A DNA stretch of 23,301 nt from an uncultured Porphyromonadaceae bacterium (lineage in GTDB: Bacteria > Bacteroidota > Bacteroidia > Bacteroidales > Muribaculaceae). This document shows, piece after piece, positions 16,088 to 23,087 of the stretch (the first letter of the stretch is position 1; every line of letters starts with the position of its first letter). The notes beneath the pieces were generated by a model. It searched no databases and was not told the DNA's origin. It worked only from the letters and a program-made list of their open reading frames with translations. A program made the translations under genes and the position numbers. Where the stretch lies: the NCBI GenBank assembly GCA_900552325.1, contig URZG01000008.1:1-23301 (forward strand). The letters run 5' to 3'.

Positions 16088-17321
16088 ATTCCCTATGGAT
16101 ATTTACGGGATAGAGAATATCGCACGACAGTTCGGCACGCCGTTCTATCTCATGGACGGAGACCGGTATCTTGCCAATATAAACGCTTTCAGGGCATCCT
16201 TCAACTCAAGAGCTGAAATCATTGTAGGCTACTCGTTCAAGACCAACTATGTGCCGGCTCTATGCCGGATAGCAAGGGATGCGGGATGTTATGCCGAGGT
16301 TGTGTCGGAAATGGAATACTCGCTGGCCAAACGTATCGGTTTCAAAAATATCATTTTTAACGGTCCCATTAAAAAAGAGGAGACATTATTGGCTGCCCTA
16401 AAGGACCATGCCATAGTGAATCTTGATTCCGGTTATGAACTGGACGCAGTGTTACGTTATAAGGAACTGCATCCGGAGGAAGAGGTTTCCGTAGGACTCC
16501 GGCTGAATATCGGGCTCACAGACGAGCACGGAGAGTCGAAAATCCAGTGCGGTCTGAGAGTGGGGCGGTTCGGTTTCACGCTGCCAATGATGGCGGATGT
16601 TGTCCGCGCGCTGCAATCAAAAGGGGTCCGGATCATATCTCTGCACGGGCATACGTCCTCGTCTGACCGTGCGGTCGCAAACTACGCGATCATCGTGCGG
16701 CAGATGCTCGCTGTCTGCAACCGTTTCCAACTCGACGACCTGAAATATTTCGATGTGGGTGGCGGCTTCTTCGGAGCGGCAGCCGAAGGAGTGGATACCA
16801 CAGGTAAACCGTCCTACAGTGATTATGCCGACTGTATTATGGATATATGCTTGTCCGACAGGTGGTTCAACAGAATCTCTCCGGCAATCGTAATAGAACC
16901 GGGTGTTTCCGTCACTGCCAATGTTTTCTCTTACGTCTCCAGAATATTCCAGACCAAAAATATCAACGGTCACAGATTCCTCACAACCGACGGCACCGTA
17001 TTCGACGTAAAACCGACTTTACACGCCAACAATCTGCCACACTATTTCTATACACATAACGAATCCAACGGCACATACAGGGCAGATCTTGTGGGATCCA
17101 CATGCATGGAAAAAGATGTGATATTAAAAGATGTGGAAGTTCCCGAATCCCTCTCAAACGGCGATTTTGTAAAGATCGACGGTGTCGGAGCCTATACTAT
17201 AGCCCTTACCCCCACTTTCATAAATTATCTCTCTCCTATACTGGAGATCACAGGCGGCGATATACATCAAGTGCGCCGACGCCAGACAACAGATGACATT
17301 CTCGCTTTATATTCGTTTTAA
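16071..17321 (+). CDS. Fold-type III PLP decarboxylase (LysA/BtrK-like)
   Basis: A 416-residue enzyme of the ornithine/diaminopimelate decarboxylase family, PLP in an alanine-racemase-type barrel. Lys57 in Y-S-F-K-T-N is the Schiff-base lysine. Other marks are H-G-H-T-S-S, the phosphate-binding F-D-V-G-G-G-F, Cys345 in G-S-T-C-M-E-K-D, and D-G-V-G-A-Y-T near the C-terminus. The usual E-P-G-R is E-P-G-V here, so the substrate-carboxylate Arg is missing and the substrate may differ from free diaminopimelate or lysine. A strong Shine-Dalgarno sequence (GGAGG near 16066) sits just before ATG 16071, inside the end of the epimerase. The ATP-grasp gene follows after 3 bases. It is unlikely to be the housekeeping lysA because of this context. 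A carrier-bound substrate, as in BtrK of butirosin synthesis, is possible. Confidence 0.82.
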   Translation: MKSSSKFPMDIYGIENIARQFGTPFYLMDGDRYLANINAFRASFNSRAEIIVGYSFKTNYVPALCRIARDAGCYAEVVSEMEYSLAKRIGFKNIIFNGPIKKEETLLAALKDHAIVNLDSGYELDAVLRYKELHPEEEVSVGLRLNIGLTDEHGESKIQCGLRVGRFGFTLPMMADVVRALQSKGVRIISLHGHTSSSDRAVANYAIIVRQMLAVCNRFQLDDLKYFDVGGGFFGAAAEGVDTTGKPSYSDYADCIMDICLSDRWFNRISPAIVIEPGVSVTANVFSYVSRIFQTKNINGHRFLTTDGTVFDVKPTLHANNLPHYFYTHNESNGTYRADLVGSTCMEKDVILKDVEVPESLSNGDFVKIDGVGAYTIALTPTFINYLSPILEITGGDIHQVRRRQTTDDILALYSF

Positions 17322-17324
17322 CTT

Positions 17325-18329
17325 ATGAACCTTCTTTTCACATGTGCGGGCCGACGCACATACCTGTTGAAATACTTCAAGGAGAATCTGGGCGACGACG
17401 GTCTGGTGGTCGCAACTGATATGCAGCTGACGGCCCCCGCACTCACGGCAGCAGATATAAAGGTGCAGGTGCCCGCAGTGTACGCACCGGACTATATCGA
17501 CCGGACTCTTGAGATCTGCAAGGAATATTCCATAGATGCCGTCATCAGCCTGAATGACCTCGAGTTGCCCATACTTGCCCGAAACCGCGCGCGCTTCGAA
17601 GAGACAGGCGCCAGGCTGATTGTCTCCTCCCCCGAAGTGATAGAGATATGTTTCGACAAATACAGGACAGCCTCCTATGTGAAATCGCTCGGACTTGACA
17701 CTCCCGCTACCTTCAAGTCGCTGGAAGATGCCGAGAAAGCCCTTGATGACGGCATCCTCAGCTTTCCGCTCGTGCTCAAACCACGATGGGGCTCAGGTTC
17801 CATCGGGATAGAGTTTGTCAGCGACCGTCAACGACTCAGGGAAGTATATTCACTGCTGGTGAATAAGATAAAGACCTCTATCCTCTCCAACGCATCCGAA
17901 GGAGATGAATATATCCTCATCCAGGAAAAAATCGACGGGCAGGAATACGGTATGGATGTGATGAACGACCTCGATGGCAATCACAGGGCCGTCGCCGTGA
18001 AAAAGAAACTGGCGATGCGAGCCGGTGAGACCGACAAGGCCCAGACCGTCGACCATCCCGAAATCGCACGTATCGGAAGAACTCTCGGCGAGAACCTGCG
18101 TCATACCGGCAACCTCGACGTGGACGTTTTCGAGCGTGAAGGCAAATATTATGTGCTCGAGCTAAACCCGAGGTTCGGCGGAGGTTTCCCCTTCAGCTAC
18201 GAAGCCGGCGTAAATTTCCCCGCCGCAATCATCGAATGGCTCAAGGGAAACGACGGTGCCTCAATCAACCTCAAGCCACGCATCGGAGAGACTTTCGCAA
18301 AATGCGACTACCTACTCCGCGTTAACTAA
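17325..18329 (+). CDS. ATP-grasp ligase (CarB/PylC-like)
   Basis: A 334-residue ATP-grasp enzyme that uses ATP to join a carboxylate to an amine, via an acyl phosphate. It has an N-terminal pre-ATP-grasp segment (F-T-C-A-G-R-R-T-Y-L-L), then F-D-K-Y-R-T-A. The ATP-binding loop is P-L-V-L-K-P-R-W-G-S-G-S-I-G, with Q-E-K-I-D-G-Q-E-Y-G further on. The metal-binding E-L-N-P-R-F-G-G is near the C-terminus. It is the last gene of the polysaccharide operon and lies 3 bases after the PLP enzyme, so the two probably make and attach one amino-acid-like group. The natural acceptor, whether sugar, amino acid or carrier protein, is unknown. Confidence 0.85.
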   Translation: MNLLFTCAGRRTYLLKYFKENLGDDGLVVATDMQLTAPALTAADIKVQVPAVYAPDYIDRTLEICKEYSIDAVISLNDLELPILARNRARFEETGARLIVSSPEVIEICFDKYRTASYVKSLGLDTPATFKSLEDAEKALDDGILSFPLVLKPRWGSGSIGIEFVSDRQRLREVYSLLVNKIKTSILSNASEGDEYILIQEKIDGQEYGMDVMNDLDGNHRAVAVKKKLAMRAGETDKAQTVDHPEIARIGRTLGENLRHTGNLDVDVFEREGKYYVLELNPRFGGGFPFSYEAGVNFPAAIIEWLKGNDGASINLKPRIGETFAKCDYLLRVN

Positions 18330-18376
18330 ATGGGGGAAAAGCGGAGCGTGATGGCGGTTTTGTGCGGTAAAATTTG

Positions 18377-18384
18377 TAACTTTG
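18377..18384 (+). promoter_or_regulatory. Bacteroidetes -7 box of the DUF5106 gene
   Basis: TAACTTTG matches the Bacteroidetes -7 consensus TAnnTTTG in the 98-base gap after the polysaccharide operon. The best TTTG upstream (18359-18362) is only 14 bases away, shorter than the usual ~19-21, so the -33 element is not convincing. Expected transcription start is around 18390, giving a 5' leader of about 40 bases before ATG 18428. Confidence 0.6.
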
Positions 18385-18427
18385 TGGGGTAAGTCGCCGA
18401 TTGGCGGCTGCACAAATACCGCACACA

Positions 18428-19315
18428 ATGAATATTCTACGACGTATCACATTGGGGACAGTGGCATTGACGGCTATGGCTGCCAATGCCCAGACTTTGT
18501 TCCCATACCCTACGGTGCCGGAAAGCATCGAGGGCCTTACCCCGCGCTCCGACTATATGATGGAGCATTTCTGGGATCGCTGTGATCTTAAATCGGTGTT
18601 TTCCTCCGTGAAGAAATTCCAGGGAGCGTTCTCCGATTATGTGGATCTTATGCCGTTCGCGTCCGGCGAGATGATGAAACATTCGGTTGAATCTTTCCTC
18701 AAGGAGGTGGGCAAGAAACCGAAAAACCTGCTTACGGTAGCGGAGATGGCCGAAGGTCTGCTTTACAGCGATACGGCGCATGTGCGTTGCGACGAATGTT
18801 ACCTCCCGTTCGCTCAGGCGGTAGCCTCAAACAAAAAGCTGTCCAAGGCCGAGCGTGCCCGGTTCGACTACCAGGCAAAGGTGTTGAGCCGCTCTCAGGT
18901 AGGGATGACCGCTCCCGATATAGCCTACACTACGCGCGAAGGGAAATCGGAACGACTCTCGGATATCGCCTACGGTCCATACGTTCTGATCTTCATCAAC
19001 GACCCCTCCTGCGACGAATGTGCAATGGCCCGTGTGCGCCTACAAGCCGACTATGCACTGAACTCTCTGATTGACAAAGGACTGATAAAGGTACTCAGTC
19101 TTTACCCGGGTGAATACGATCCCGACTGGGCCGAACAGGCGCGCGACTATTCTCCACGCTGGATTGTGGGCGCTGCTCCGGATGCCGACGAATATTTCGA
19201 CATGCGCAATCCTCCGGTATTCTATTATCTCAACGGTAACCATAAGATCCTATCCAAGTCGCTGGCTGTAGACAATCTCATCGAGGCTTTCCGAAGAGTC
19301 AACAACCGTGCCTAG
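18428..19315 (+). CDS. Secreted DUF5106/thioredoxin-like protein
   Basis: A 295-residue exported protein. An N-terminal Sec signal (R-R-I-T-L-G-T-V-A-L-T-A-M-A-A-N-A, likely cut before Gln) leads to a helical DUF5106-like domain and a thioredoxin/TlpA-like domain. The redox pair is Cys195-x-x-Cys198 (D-P-S-C-D-E-C). The C-terminal half keeps the Trp (W-I-V-G) and the P-P-V-F-Y-Y cis-Pro segment of the fold. A second C-D-E-C at 121-124, in the first domain, is unusual. ATG 18428 places the signal peptide correctly; the upstream in-frame start would spoil it. It has its own promoter and is not part of the capsule operon. Likely role is periplasmic thiol chemistry; partners are unknown. It ends in TAG, a normal stop here. 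Confidence 0.8.
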   Translation: MNILRRITLGTVALTAMAANAQTLFPYPTVPESIEGLTPRSDYMMEHFWDRCDLKSVFSSVKKFQGAFSDYVDLMPFASGEMMKHSVESFLKEVGKKPKNLLTVAEMAEGLLYSDTAHVRCDECYLPFAQAVASNKKLSKAERARFDYQAKVLSRSQVGMTAPDIAYTTREGKSERLSDIAYGPYVLIFINDPSCDECAMARVRLQADYALNSLIDKGLIKVLSLYPGEYDPDWAEQARDYSPRWIVGAAPDADEYFDMRNPPVFYYLNGNHKILSKSLAVDNLIEAFRRVNNRA

Positions 19316-19350
19316 GCGACCGGCAGCGAAAACGTAAACGACCAGGAGCA

Positions 19351-20424
19351 GTGAAGATAGCCATGTTGATTTCCGGCGGAGTGGACAGCGCTGTGGCCGC
19401 TTACCGCCTTATGGAACAGGGGCATGACCTGCAGCTGTTCTACATACGCATCGGGATGGACAACGGCGAGGGGGACTGCGCCGCCGAGGAAGACATCGAG
19501 ATGTGCCGCTATTTCGCAAAGCAGTTCAACCTGCCCCTCGAAGTGGTGTCGCTCCACGAAGAGTACTGGGAAAATGTGATGGAATACGCCCTGCGTACGG
19601 TGCGTTCCGGTCTCACACCGAACCCCGACATCATGTGCAACAAGATGATAAAGTTCGGCTACTTCGAGCAGCGATGGGGCCATGAGTTCGACCTCACCGC
19701 CACCGGCCACTATGCCTCCACCGCCGTAGTCAACGGCGTGAAATACCTCGCTACGGCAGTGGATCCCGTAAAAGACCAGACCGACTTTCTCGCCCGTATC
19801 TCGGGAGAACAGCTCTCACACCTCATCTTCCCGCTGGGAGATCTTCCTAAAAGCGACGTTCGCAAGATCGCCGCCGCCACACGCATGCCGAACGCGTTCC
19901 GCAAAGACAGTCAGGGTATATGCTTCCTGGGAAAGATCAACTACAACGACTTCATCCGCCGTCACCTCGGCGAGAAAACCGGTCCGATAATAGAAATAGA
20001 AACCGGTCGGAAACTCGGCGAACATCGTGGCTACTGGTTCCACACCATCGGCCAGCGCAAAGGACTCGGACTTAGTGGCGGCCCATGGTACGTCGTTAAG
20101 AAGAACGTGCACGACAACGCCATCTACGTTTCGCGCGGCTACGACACTGACAAACAGTACGGCAAACTCCTCCACATAACCGAGACCCAGTTCATTTCCG
20201 GCGATCCCTGGGGGACCGACTGTGTATCCGTGCCCGTTACATTCAAGAACCGCCATACCCCCGTATTTACCCCCGCCACACTTACCCGCCTCGACGAAGG
20301 TGAATATATCATAGAGTCCTCCGAGCCCATCCAGGGCATCGCCCCCGGACAGTTTGCAGTACTCTACACTCCTGATAATCGTCTTTGTCTCGGCTCCGGA
20401 ATCATCACCGGAAAACCGGTCTGA
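19351..20424 (+). CDS. mnmA: tRNA-specific 2-thiouridylase MnmA
   Basis: A 357-residue enzyme that adds sulfur at position 2 of the wobble uridine in Lys, Glu and Gln tRNAs, in the cytoplasm. The PP-loop S-G-G-V-D-S is at residues 8-13. The two catalytic cysteines are Cys96 (D-I-M-C-N-K) and Cys191 (Q-G-I-C-F-L-G). T-A-T-G-H-Y and T-I-G-Q-R-K-G-L are also characteristic. It starts with GTG 19351, preceded by AGGAG. Many Bacteroidetes have two mnmA paralogs, and this could be either one. It follows the DUF5106 gene by 35 bases and may be co-transcribed with it. It ends at the bidirectional terminator. Confidence 0.95.
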   Translation: MKIAMLISGGVDSAVAAYRLMEQGHDLQLFYIRIGMDNGEGDCAAEEDIEMCRYFAKQFNLPLEVVSLHEEYWENVMEYALRTVRSGLTPNPDIMCNKMIKFGYFEQRWGHEFDLTATGHYASTAVVNGVKYLATAVDPVKDQTDFLARISGEQLSHLIFPLGDLPKSDVRKIAAATRMPNAFRKDSQGICFLGKINYNDFIRRHLGEKTGPIIEIETGRKLGEHRGYWFHTIGQRKGLGLSGGPWYVVKKNVHDNAIYVSRGYDTDKQYGKLLHITETQFISGDPWGTDCVSVPVTFKNRHTPVFTPATLTRLDEGEYIIESSEPIQGIAPGQFAVLYTPDNRLCLGSGIITGKPV

Positions 20425-20434
20425 CCACGGCTAT

Positions 20435-20492
20435 AAAAAGCCTCACGGCAACCGCTCCATATCATCGGAACCGGTTGCCGTGAGGCTTTTTT
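20435..20492. terminator. Bidirectional rho-independent terminator
   Basis: A 15-bp GC-rich perfect stem (GCCTCACGGCAACCG with its complement at 20472-20486) around a 17-base loop. It is flanked by A5 on the left and T6 on the right, so it works for both strands. It lies between convergent mnmA (+) and the SPFH gene (-). Confidence 0.93.
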
Positions 20493-20506
20493 ATTCAGCA
20501 GGTTTA

Positions 20507-21475
20507 TCAATTAGAAGAAGAAGCGTTGAGCACCGGAGTGGCCGGCTCGTCCGAACAGAGAACAACCAACAGATTGCTCACCATTGCTGCCCGCTGCGAA
20601 TCTGAGAAATTAGCCAGCTTGTTCTGATCTATTTCATCAAGAGCCATGCGCACCATTCCCACGGCACCCTCCACAATTTTTTCACGGGCCGATATTATCG
20701 CCGATGCCTGCTGACGGCGAAGCATTACAGCCGCGATTTCCGGCGCATAGGAAAGGTTGTTGATGCGTGCCTCGACCACTTCCATGCCGGCGATGGTAAG
20801 ACGCTCGTTGATTTTATGCTCAAGAAGTTCGTTGATCTCATGACCGCCCCCACGAAGCGTAAGTTCAGGAGTGTCACCCGGATGCGAGGATTCCGGAGCA
20901 TCGTAAGCGTAATGACTCGCTACCTCACGTAGAGCCGCATCACTCTGAATTCCAACAAACGATTCCAGGGCACGCGAGTTGAAGCCCCCGCCGGGAGTCG
21001 AACCGGTGTCGATATCGAACACCGCACGGTATGTATCGCGGATACGCCACACGAGTACCATACCTATCATCACCGGGTTGCCGCATTTGTCATTGACCTT
21101 TATCTGCGAGATCTCCATGTTGCGGACACGCAACGAAAGTTTCTTTCGCGAGATAAACGGATTGACCCAGTAGAAGCCGACTTTCTTGCACGTACCCACA
21201 TATTTGCCGAAGAATATCATGACACGGGCCTCATTCGGTTCCTGCACGAAATATCCCACGCAGCCGAGGATAAAAAGCAACCCCAGTATCCCCGTCACCG
21301 GATAAGCAAGCGACGGCATGGAGTCGCCCAGATACGCCACCATGAGGATCATTAGAGCCGGAATGAGGATGAACGTGAAGAATATCATGGCGAACCCGGG
21401 AATCACGAATCCGCTGTAATCATGTTCGTGCAACTCCGCGGAAGTGTCGGGTAAATCTTTGATTGGCTCTGTCAT
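20507..21475 (-). CDS. SPFH/band 7 domain membrane protein
   Basis: A 322-residue SPFH (stomatin/prohibitin/flotillin/HflK) protein. Two hydrophobic segments near residues 24-46 and 58-80 anchor it. The SPFH domain follows, starting V-Q-E-P-N-E-A-R-V-M-I-F-F-G-K-Y-V-G-T, with the I-N-E-R-L-T-I-A-G-M-E-V-V-E-A-R-I segment and an A-I-I-S-A-R-E-K-I-V-E-G-A coiled-coil-like stretch. Such proteins form large membrane rings or lipid microdomains and often stabilise partner membrane complexes. A Gly/Thr-rich, His-containing insert (around residues 190-215) is less typical. It lies 16 bases after the pRiA4b-like gene, so the pair is an operon. No NfeD-type protease is nearby. Confidence 0.88.
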   Translation of the reverse strand: MTEPIKDLPDTSAELHEHDYSGFVIPGFAMIFFTFILIPALMILMVAYLGDSMPSLAYPVTGILGLLFILGCVGYFVQEPNEARVMIFFGKYVGTCKKVGFYWVNPFISRKKLSLRVRNMEISQIKVNDKCGNPVMIGMVLVWRIRDTYRAVFDIDTGSTPGGGFNSRALESFVGIQSDAALREVASHYAYDAPESSHPGDTPELTLRGGGHEINELLEHKINERLTIAGMEVVEARINNLSYAPEIAAVMLRRQQASAIISAREKIVEGAVGMVRMALDEIDQNKLANFSDSQRAAMVSNLLVVLCSDEPATPVLNASSSN

Positions 21476-21491
21476 GATTATATCCCTTCCG

Positions 21492-22049
21492 TCAGTTGAA
21501 TGTCATTTCGTCAAAACCCTCGGCGTCGAACTCATCCTCATTGAACGAGTCGGAGCCGAAGAACTCCTCGCCGAGGTCCTCGGCTGCGGCAGCCGCTGCC
21601 GCAGCAGCCTTGGCATCGGTCTTGGCCTCGAATTCCACCAGACTCACAAACTGCTCGGGGGCCTTTCCCACTGCCAGCGAACACACCGGATCCTTCAGTT
21701 TTCTGCCGGTTATCATCTCCTTCATCTCCAGGAAGAAAGAGCGGTCAGTAAAATAGTCGAAAGTGAACATCAGCCGCTGACCTTCGTCGTCGATGAAATC
21801 TGAAAGCACGGAATCTTCCATCAGATACACATCCTGGTCGGAATCCGAACCCATATCCTCGAGAGTGATCTCCTTCTCTTTTTCCCAACGGTCGTCACAT
21901 ATAAAAAACGAACACATCTGGTTTTTATCAAAGGCGACCGAGTCGCATATCGCATTCTTCAGGTCGAGGAATGTGGAGTCGGCATCGATCTGTATCTCTC
22001 TCTTGAAGTTTTCAACCTCATCGGAAACTATACGGAAATTGAAAATCAT
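21492..22049 (-). CDS. pRiA4b ORF-3-like / IS1096 TnpR-like fold protein with poly-Ala linker
   Basis: A 185-residue protein of the plasmid pRiA4b ORF-3-like family (sometimes called IS1096 passenger TnpR family). The typical start is F-R-I-V-S-D-E-V-E-N-F-K-R-E-I-Q-I and typical middle motifs are C-S-F-F-I-C-D-D-R-W and F-T-F-D-Y-F-T-D-R-S-F-F. The biochemical function is unknown, and despite the family name there is no transposon here. After the folded part comes a run of nine Ala and then an acidic Phe-rich tail (repeated F-D/F-N with Glu and Asp). It is the first gene of a two-gene minus-strand operon with the SPFH protein. Confidence 0.8.
   Translation of the reverse strand: MIFNFRIVSDEVENFKREIQIDADSTFLDLKNAICDSVAFDKNQMCSFFICDDRWEKEKEITLEDMGSDSDQDVYLMEDSVLSDFIDDEGQRLMFTFDYFTDRSFFLEMKEMITGRKLKDPVCSLAVGKAPEQFVSLVEFEAKTDAKAAAAAAAAAEDLGEEFFGSDSFNEDEFDAEGFDEMTFN
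21583..21605. repeat. Perfect 11-1-11 inverted repeat in the poly-Ala coding stretch
   Basis: GCTGCGGCAGC, one base, then GCTGCCGCAGC. The two arms are exact reverse complements inside the GCN codons of the alanine run. It may simply follow from the mixed Ala codons. Confidence 0.85.
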
Positions 22050-22117
22050 ATCGTAGGTATTTTTTATCGTGTATTGATCTGTTGAATCACTGCCTCAGGC
22101 ATGTGCCGGGCATACCG

Positions 22118-22125
22118 CAAAGTTA
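22118..22125 (-). promoter_or_regulatory. Likely -7 box of the pRiA4b/SPFH operon
   Basis: CAAAGTTA on the plus strand reads TAACTTTG on the minus strand, a match to TAnnTTTG. A partial -33 (GTTG on the minus strand, 22147-22150) sits 21 bases upstream. The leader to ATG 22049 would be about 60 bases and contains a small 5-1-5 inverted repeat (TGCCT/AGGCA) at 22091-22101. Confidence 0.55.
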
Positions 22126-22209
22126 GATATTTATACTCACACATAACAACTATTTTCCTAAAAATTCTTTCCCGACACATTAAAAAAAGCGGATACACTT
22201 CAAAAAACG

Positions 22210-22253
22210 GCATCGTCGCCATTTCCCCGGAACGGAGAAAATGGCGACGATGC
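22210..22253 (-). terminator. Rho-independent terminator of the Lrp/AsnC gene
   Basis: A perfect 15-bp stem (22210-22224 with 22239-22253) around a 14-base loop. On the minus strand it is followed by CGTTTTTTG and it lies 24 bases after the stop of the regulator gene. The stretch between 22050 and 22276 holds this and the promoter at 22118, and no gene. Confidence 0.88.
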
Positions 22254-22276
22254 GTTTTCTGAGCCAATAAAAGTGT

Positions 22277-22747
22277 TTATTCATTAGGTTTAGCCACCGG
22301 AAGCGCACGCGAGAAAACTTCGCGGAAAGATACCAGTGTCTCGGTACGGAGCAGCCCCATCGGCTGGAGTTTTTCATGGATAAGGTGCAGAAGGTGCTCG
22401 TTGTCGCGGGCATAGATTTTCACCAGCATATCATACTGGCCGGTGGTATAGTGACATTCCACCACCTCGGGCACCGTCTTGAGTTTTTCAATGATCTCGC
22501 CGAAATTTTCAGGGTCTTTCAGGAAGAAGCCGATGAAAGCGCATGTGTCATAGCCCAGGGTCGTAGGCTTGATAAGCGCACGCGAGCCCTCGAGGATATT
22601 GGTAGCCTGCAACTTGGCTATGCGCTGGTGTATAGCGGCACCGCTCACGCCACATTCGCGGGCTATTTCCAGAAAAGGCTTGCGCCCGTTGTCAACGAGC
22701 ATCTGGAGAATTTTCGTGTCGAGCTTGTCAATCTGTAAACGAGGCAT
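22277..22747 (-). CDS. Lrp/AsnC family transcriptional regulator
   Basis: A 156-residue feast/famine regulator. The N-terminal winged helix-turn-helix (L-D-T-K-I-L-Q-M-L-V-D-N-G-R-K-P-F-L, then C-G-V-S-G-A-A-I-H-Q-R-I-A-K-L) binds DNA. The C-terminal RAM domain (from about residue 67; V-V-E-C-H-Y-T-T-G-Q-Y-D-M-L-V-K-I) binds amino acids and drives oligomer formation. Length and layout are standard for Bacteroidetes members. It is a single-gene unit with its own promoter and terminator. The AT-rich upstream region is a natural place for autoregulation, but I see no proven operator. Whether it controls the neighbouring aminotransferase is not shown. Confidence 0.93.
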   Translation of the reverse strand: MPRLQIDKLDTKILQMLVDNGRKPFLEIARECGVSGAAIHQRIAKLQATNILEGSRALIKPTTLGYDTCAFIGFFLKDPENFGEIIEKLKTVPEVVECHYTTGQYDMLVKIYARDNEHLLHLIHEKLQPMGLLRTETLVSFREVFSRALPVAKPNE

Positions 22748-22786
22748 AATGTTAAGTTTAGTGTTGTATTCCCTTTATGTATGCCA

Positions 22787-22820
22787 CAAAGATAATGAAA
22801 ATTATTTTATATAATACAAA
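22787..22820 (-). promoter_or_regulatory. Promoter of the Lrp/AsnC gene
   Basis: On the minus strand TATCTTTG (22787-22794) matches the TAnnTTTG -7 box and TTTG (22817-22820) is the -33 box, 22 bases apart, close to the Bacteroidetes spacing. The leader to ATG 22747 is about 30 bases. The rest of the gap up to 23087 is AT-rich and non-coding apart from the aminotransferase terminator. Confidence 0.65.
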
Positions 22821-23031
22821 TTATCATGTTACAAAATGCACGCCTAACAAAAGAGAACGGCTCGCGATACCGGCAAAAAGTTAAAAATTTTACGTTTTCA
22901 CCTCTTTTTATTTCAAGGTATCAATCGCCCGCGATTCCGACATACGCACATTAACCGCTATTAATCAACTATTTACATTAATATTTATTATTTACATCAG
23001 TAAGTCGGCTCCATATCCCTAATACAAAAAC

Positions 23032-23063
23032 AGCCGTTTTATGTTTTACAACATAAAACGGCT
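23032..23063 (-). terminator. Stem-loop terminator after the aminotransferase gene
   Basis: AGCCGTTTTATGTT pairs perfectly with 23050-23063 (14 bp) around a 4-base loop. On the minus strand it is followed by GTTTTTG and lies 24 bases after the stop of the partial gene at 23088. Confidence 0.8.
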
Positions 23064-23087
23064 TTAGAGTAAAAAATTAGTATTTTC

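Noticed and set aside
1..18329. Invertible capsule promoter, as known in Bacteroides
   Set aside because: No pair of inverted repeats flanking a promoter is visible in the operon part shown; if one exists it should be upstream of the window.
19312..19710. Minus-strand reading frames opposite mnmA
   Set aside because: They have no recognisable motifs and lie opposite a clear, full-length enzyme gene; the high GC3 of mnmA opens its antisense frames.
21492..22049. Insertion sequence or transposon, because of the IS1096 TnpR-like family name
   Set aside because: No transposase, terminal inverted repeats or target duplications are visible; the family name is historical and the gene sits in a normal operon.
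22870..22900. AT palindrome (GTTAAAAATTTTAC) as an Lrp operator
   Set aside because: Short, imperfect and within a very AT-rich gap about 130 bases before the regulator start, where such palindromes arise by chance.
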